This document shows, piece after piece, positions 15,860 through 18,608 of a stretch of DNA of 18,608 nt. The position numbers were made by a program, and so were the translations under genes. Numbering within the stretch: position 1 is the stretch's first letter; each line of letters begins with the position of its first letter. The stretch comes from Clostridium sp. 27_14 (lineage in GTDB: Bacteria > Bacillota > Clostridia > TANB77 > CAG-508), in the NCBI GenBank assembly GCA_001916035.1, contig MNRQ01000035.1:1-18608 (forward strand), written 5' to 3'. The notes under the pieces were generated by a model that was not told the DNA's origin, searched no databases, and worked only from the letters and a program-made list of their open reading frames with translations.

Positions 15860-16588
15860 TTATTTTAATTTTACTATAGCATGTAAATTTTTTTCATCTT
15901 CAGTATATATTGCAACAACATGATAATCATTATAATATGCATATTTACATATAACATTTTCACCATATTTTATTTCTTTTTTATATTGAATTTGCACACT
16001 ATCATAAGGTCTTTGATTATATACCTCTTCAGGTAAAGCCTCATACGCCAAATCTAAATAGTATAAATTATGCATATGCCCATTTATGTCTATATCTCTT
16101 CTATTTACAGCATATTTAATTTTTTTTGTATACTCACTCTCTTCTGGCAAATCTATTTTTTCTATCTCTTTTTTATCATATACACTTTTATCTTCCGGCA
16201 TATATTTATGTGCTATTTCTTCTGTTATTTTTGTAATTCTACCTGTTTTTGTACTAACTAATACCCATTTAGAAGTTGCTATTGCACATAACTCATTATT
16301 ATTACTATATAACTCGAAATCACGATATGTTACAGCCTTTGACATATCTCTTCCCCATGTTTTAATATGTATTTTTTGCCCATATTTAGGTCTTTTTATA
16401 ACATCTAATTTCCAACCAGCTAAAATCCACACAACATTAGTTTTTTCTATATCACTAGCACCATATCCAGCTAAATCTGAATGATATGCACCTATATCTT
16501 CTAACATCTCCAAAATAGCTCTATTTTTTATAAAATTATCTTTTCCTATATCTTTTATTCCCATACAGAAATCATGTTCAAATATCAC
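15860..16588 (-). CDS. Acyl-ACP thioesterase
   Basis: A 242-aa soluble enzyme of the bacterial FatA/FatB-like family (acyl-ACP thioesterase), which releases free fatty acid from acyl carrier protein and so ends fatty-acid synthesis. It has two hot-dog domains. The first (~1-130) includes VVWILAGWKLDVIKRPKYGQKI and the TWGRDM stretch typical of the family. The second begins at RRDIDINGHMHN (163-174) with the Asp167/Asn169/His171 cluster and Glu183 in AYEALP, matching the catalytic region of the plant enzymes. Its length fits the bacterial members. It starts 38 bp after pgi on the same strand with no terminator between, so the two are probably one transcript. The ribosome site GAAAGGGA lies before the ATG. 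Confidence 0.88.
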   Translation of the reverse strand: MIFEHDFCMGIKDIGKDNFIKNRAILEMLEDIGAYHSDLAGYGASDIEKTNVVWILAGWKLDVIKRPKYGQKIHIKTWGRDMSKAVTYRDFELYSNNNELCAIATSKWVLVSTKTGRITKITEEIAHKYMPEDKSVYDKKEIEKIDLPEESEYTKKIKYAVNRRDIDINGHMHNLYYLDLAYEALPEEVYNQRPYDSVQIQYKKEIKYGENVICKYAYYNDYHVVAIYTEDEKNLHAIVKLK

Positions 16589-16626
16589 TTTAAATTACAT
16601 CCCTTTCCTACTTCTATCAAAAGCAA

Positions 16627-17937
16627 TTAATATCCTGGCTTTTCTAATAAATGAAACATATTTTTCTTATATTTTTCTACACCTGGTTGATTAAAAGGAT
16701 TTACACCTAATATCATTCCAGACATTGCACACGCTTTTTCAAAGAAATAAATTAATTCCCCTAAATTCTTTTCATCTAATTTATTCATCTCAATCATAAC
16801 ATTAGGTACATCTCCATCAACATGAGCCTTAATTGTTCCTTCCATAGCCTTTTTATTTACATAGTCCATTGTTTTTCCAGCCAAATAATTTAATCCATCT
16901 AAATTATCATCATCAGGGTTTATAACAATATCATTTTTAGGTGTTTTAACATTTATAACAGTTTCAAATAAATCTCTTCTGCCCTCTTGTATATATTGCC
17001 CCATAGAATGTAAATCTGTTGTAAAATCTACTCCAGCAGGAAAAATACCTTTATTTTCTTTACCTTCACTTTCACCATATAACTGTTTCCACCACTCTGT
17101 AAAATAATGCATTTTAGGTTCATAATTTACTAATATTTCTGTTGTTTTATTCATTTTATTATACAGTATATTTCGTATAACGGCATATTGATAACATTCA
17201 TTATATTTCAAATCTGGATCATCAAATCTCTCTTGTGCATTTCTAGCACCTTCCATTAATTTATCAATATCAATTCCAGCAACTGCAATAGGCAACAATC
17301 CTACTGCTGTCAAAACAGAATATCTTCCACCAACATTATCAGGAACAACAAACTGCTCATAACCTTCATTCTCTGATAAAGTTTTCAAAGCTCCTTTTTC
17401 TTTATCTGTAGTTGCATAAATTCTACTGCGAGCTTCATCAATTCCATATTTATTCTCTAATATTTCTCTAAAAATTCTAAAAGCTATAGCAGGCTCTGTA
17501 GTTGTTCCTGATTTTGATATTACATTTACAGAAAAATCCTTATCCCCTATGTATTCTATCAACTCATTTATATAATTTGGACTTAAATTATTACCAACAT
17601 ATAATATTTGAGGAAATTTTCTTTGTTTTTCAGGTAATAAATTATAAAATGTACTTGTTAAACTCTCTATTACAGCTCTTGCCCCTAAATAAGAACCACC
17701 TATTCCAATAACAACTAATATATCTGATTCTTTTGCAATTTTCTTAGCAGCCTTTTTTATTCTTTTAAATTCTTCTTTATCATAATTTGTAGGTAATTCT
17801 AACCACCCAACAAAATCATTATCATCTCCAGCTCTTTTATGTAATTCTTTATGATTTTTCTCTACCTTTTTGGCATAATCTTGTATCATCTTTTTTGTAA
17901 TATTTGTTTGTTTGTAATTTAATTTTATGTTTGACAT
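16627..17937 (-). CDS. pgi: Glucose-6-phosphate isomerase
   Basis: Interconverts glucose-6-phosphate and fructose-6-phosphate in glycolysis, in the cytoplasm. The protein is 436 aa, in the range of the Firmicute form (~450 aa). Visible: VVIGIGGSYLGARA (substrate-phosphate loop), NVISKSGTTTEPA (sugar-phosphate binding), DNVGGRYSVLTAVGLLP (signature 1), a Glu-rich YGESEGKENKG stretch, TDLHSMGQYIQEG with the ring-opening His, and GVNPFNQPGVEKYKKNMF (signature 2 with the catalytic Lys). The ATG has a strong AGGAGGAAC ribosome site. It is followed closely by the thioesterase gene, and pyk lies further down, so this is a small carbon-flow cluster. Confidence 0.96.
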   Translation of the reverse strand: MSNIKLNYKQTNITKKMIQDYAKKVEKNHKELHKRAGDDNDFVGWLELPTNYDKEEFKRIKKAAKKIAKESDILVVIGIGGSYLGARAVIESLTSTFYNLLPEKQRKFPQILYVGNNLSPNYINELIEYIGDKDFSVNVISKSGTTTEPAIAFRIFREILENKYGIDEARSRIYATTDKEKGALKTLSENEGYEQFVVPDNVGGRYSVLTAVGLLPIAVAGIDIDKLMEGARNAQERFDDPDLKYNECYQYAVIRNILYNKMNKTTEILVNYEPKMHYFTEWWKQLYGESEGKENKGIFPAGVDFTTDLHSMGQYIQEGRRDLFETVINVKTPKNDIVINPDDDNLDGLNYLAGKTMDYVNKKAMEGTIKAHVDGDVPNVMIEMNKLDEKNLGELIYFFEKACAMSGMILGVNPFNQPGVEKYKKNMFHLLEKPGY

Positions 17938-18001
17938 TTTGTTCCTCCTTCTGGTAATTTTCTCTTACCTCTTTATTTTTTCCTGTGCTTTTTGCTCTTT
18001 T

Positions 18002-18030
18002 ATAATACATTATTTTACCTTTTTTTTCAA
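18002..18030 (-). promoter_or_regulatory. pgi promoter
   Basis: Minus-strand TTGAAA (plus 18025-18030) and TATTAT (plus 18002-18007) lie 17 bp apart, a good sigma-A match. The leader is about 60 nt. An overlapping TATAAA gives a second possible -10. Confidence 0.6.
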
Positions 18031-18126
18031 TAATTTTGGCTTATTTTTATAAAATAGAGTTACTGTTGTAAATATCAACATTTATATTGTGCATACTTTT
18101 GGGTTGTATATGTGTGAATTGTGAAT

Positions 18127-18157
18127 TGAAAAAGAGCACTGGGGTTAACAATGCTCT
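18127..18157 (-). terminator. Terminator downstream of the right-edge gene
   Basis: AGAGCA (18133-18138) pairs with TGCTCT (18152-18157). Two further pairs can form inside the stem after a mismatch. On the minus strand it is followed by CTCTTTTTCAA, a T5 tract, so it would end the transcript of the gene at 18323-18608. It also separates that gene from the pgi promoter. Confidence 0.6.
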
Positions 18158-18244
18158 AAAAATAGTATTAGACATAAGCTCCCTTTCAATTTCTTTACTA
18201 ACAAACTTTGTCATTTACTTTTTATTAAGTTCACATATATTGAA

Positions 18245-18276
18245 GGTGCCATCAGACACGGTGGCCTGATTGCACC
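18245..18276. other. GC-rich hairpin between the right-edge gene and its terminator
   Basis: GGTGC-c-ATCAG (18245-18255) pairs with CTGAT-t-GCACC (18266-18276): two 5-bp stems with one mismatch and a 10-base loop. It lies about 47 bp beyond the stop codon of the right-edge gene, on its 3' side. Read on the plus strand it is followed by ATCTTTTG, a poor T tract. A hairpin or cruciform just 3' of the variable region is a known element of diversity-generating retroelements, but ordinary terminators look similar. Confidence 0.5.
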
Positions 18277-18322
18277 ATCTTTTGTTTCTGTCTATCTACT
18301 AATTTCGTAGTTTCTATTATTT

Positions 18323-18608
18323 CTATTCTTCTATTTCAACTTGGATTCCAGATTTTAGAGAAACTAGGGGCGCTACGCCATTCGTATTGCCATAGCTGCG
18401 ACCGCCCAAGCCCGCGCCGTTCCCGCTCACATAGCACACACAGTCAGAGTTGTTAGCTGACGGAGAAGCGAGCCACCAATAATAACTACCTGTAGAACCG
18501 TTTTTTCCGCAATACATACTATTATATCCTGTATAATCTAATGTATTTTCTCCTGTCCAATAATCATTATTTGATATAGTGGATTGCTTTCCATTTAATG
18601 TATATATA
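18323..18608 (-). CDS. C-terminal part of a probable DGR-diversified (C-type-lectin-like) protein, cut by the right edge
   Basis: The last 95 codons of a gene whose start is beyond the window; the frame is open to the edge and stops at TAG, 18323-18325. Visible blocks: NNDYWTGENTLDYTGYNSMYCGK, then YYWWLASPSANN, a Gly/Ser/Cys-rich run, NGVAPLVSLKSG and a short acidic end. The WWLASPS...NGV.PLVSL frame resembles the C-type-lectin-like ends of proteins in gut Firmicutes that are diversified by retroelements. At 18386-18445 the 20 codons are 38/60 G+C in an otherwise AT-rich region. Fourteen end in C or T and read N, D, G, S, C, R or Y; the fixed ones between are GTG, GTG, GGG, GCG and TTG, plus one TAT. 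That pattern is expected where a template of AAY codons is mutated at adenines. No reverse transcriptase or template repeat is inside the window. Identification as a variable region is inference from codon pattern and family resemblance. Confidence 0.65.
   Translation of the reverse strand, partial: IYTLNGKQSTISNNDYWTGENTLDYTGYNSMYCGKNGSTGSYYWWLASPSANNSDCVCYVSGNGAGLGGRSYGNTNGVAPLVSLKSGIQVEIEE

Noticed and set aside
16086..16484. 132-codon plus-strand frame opposite the thioesterase gene
   Set aside because: Antisense shadow of a recognised enzyme, with no ribosome site or promoter.
18047..18214. A 55-codon minus-strand frame (starts MTKFVSKEIEREL) between pgi and the right-edge gene
   Set aside because: It runs straight through the T-tract terminator at 18127-18157, has no ribosome site, and the second half is low-complexity. 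A remnant of an old gene is possible, but I cannot support it.
18087..18269. A 60-codon plus-strand frame over the same gap
   Set aside because: TTG start without a ribosome site, covers both hairpins, and is hydrophobic only because it reads AT-rich DNA.
17938..18322. A DGR template repeat or reverse transcriptase inside the window
   Set aside because: No near-copy of the variable-region sequence and no reverse-transcriptase motif was found on either strand; they must lie outside if they exist.

Overview
The window looks like chromosomal DNA of a low-GC, Gram-positive Firmicute, probably an uncultured gut-type clostridium. The basis is very AT-rich sequence with A/T-ending codons, strong AGGAGG-type ribosome sites, near-consensus sigma-A promoters, an LPxTG/sortase surface system, and a fragment of the spore-coat manganese-catalase family (CotJC). 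No species can be named from sequence alone.

Layout, left to right. (1) 1-270: a truncated CotJC-like fragment on the plus strand. (2) 288-777: a free-standing unit with its own promoter and terminator, encoding an unrecognised 107-aa protein. (3) 803-4390, minus strand: a four-gene unit, 162-aa unknown protein > ABC ATPase > two ABC-2 permeases, with tightly packed genes. (4) 4510-5725, plus: metK (S-adenosylmethionine synthetase), broken by an indel in the middle and apparently by a second one near the end. (5) 5757-6157, plus: a 51-aa cationic, membrane-tailed small protein with an elaborate promoter (four ~20-bp direct repeats, consensus -35/-10, a palindrome at the start site) and a strong terminator. 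(6) 6220-13854, minus: a surface operon, LPxTG protein > sortase > very large adhesin (N/Q-rich linker, DUF11-type domains, eight Cna_B-type repeats, then a von Willebrand A domain). The adhesin frame breaks at the vWA domain, just where the first metal-binding motif should be. (7) 13868-14235: a promoter inside a long palindrome, then about 300 bp of non-coding, hairpin-rich DNA with a 140-bp-offset repeat. (8) 14234-17937, minus: pgi > acyl-ACP thioesterase, then pyk; housekeeping glycolysis and fatty-acid genes. (9) 17938-18608: intergenic hairpins, then the C-terminal end of a gene that runs off the right edge.

The most interesting element is that last gene. Its final ~60 codons have the codon pattern of the variable region of a diversity-generating retroelement (DGR) target. 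A run of 63% GC sits in an AT-rich genome. In it, codons ending in C/T encode G/S/C/R/D/N/Y, as expected from AAY codons after adenine mutagenesis, and the codons between them are adenine-poor and G-ending (GTG, GTG, GGG, GCG, TTG, ACG). No reverse transcriptase or template repeat lies in the window; if the reading is right they should be beyond the right edge or elsewhere in the genome.

Three genes (cotJC-like, metK, the adhesin) are broken. Either this is real decay or phase variation, or some of the indels are assembly errors; the sequence alone cannot decide.
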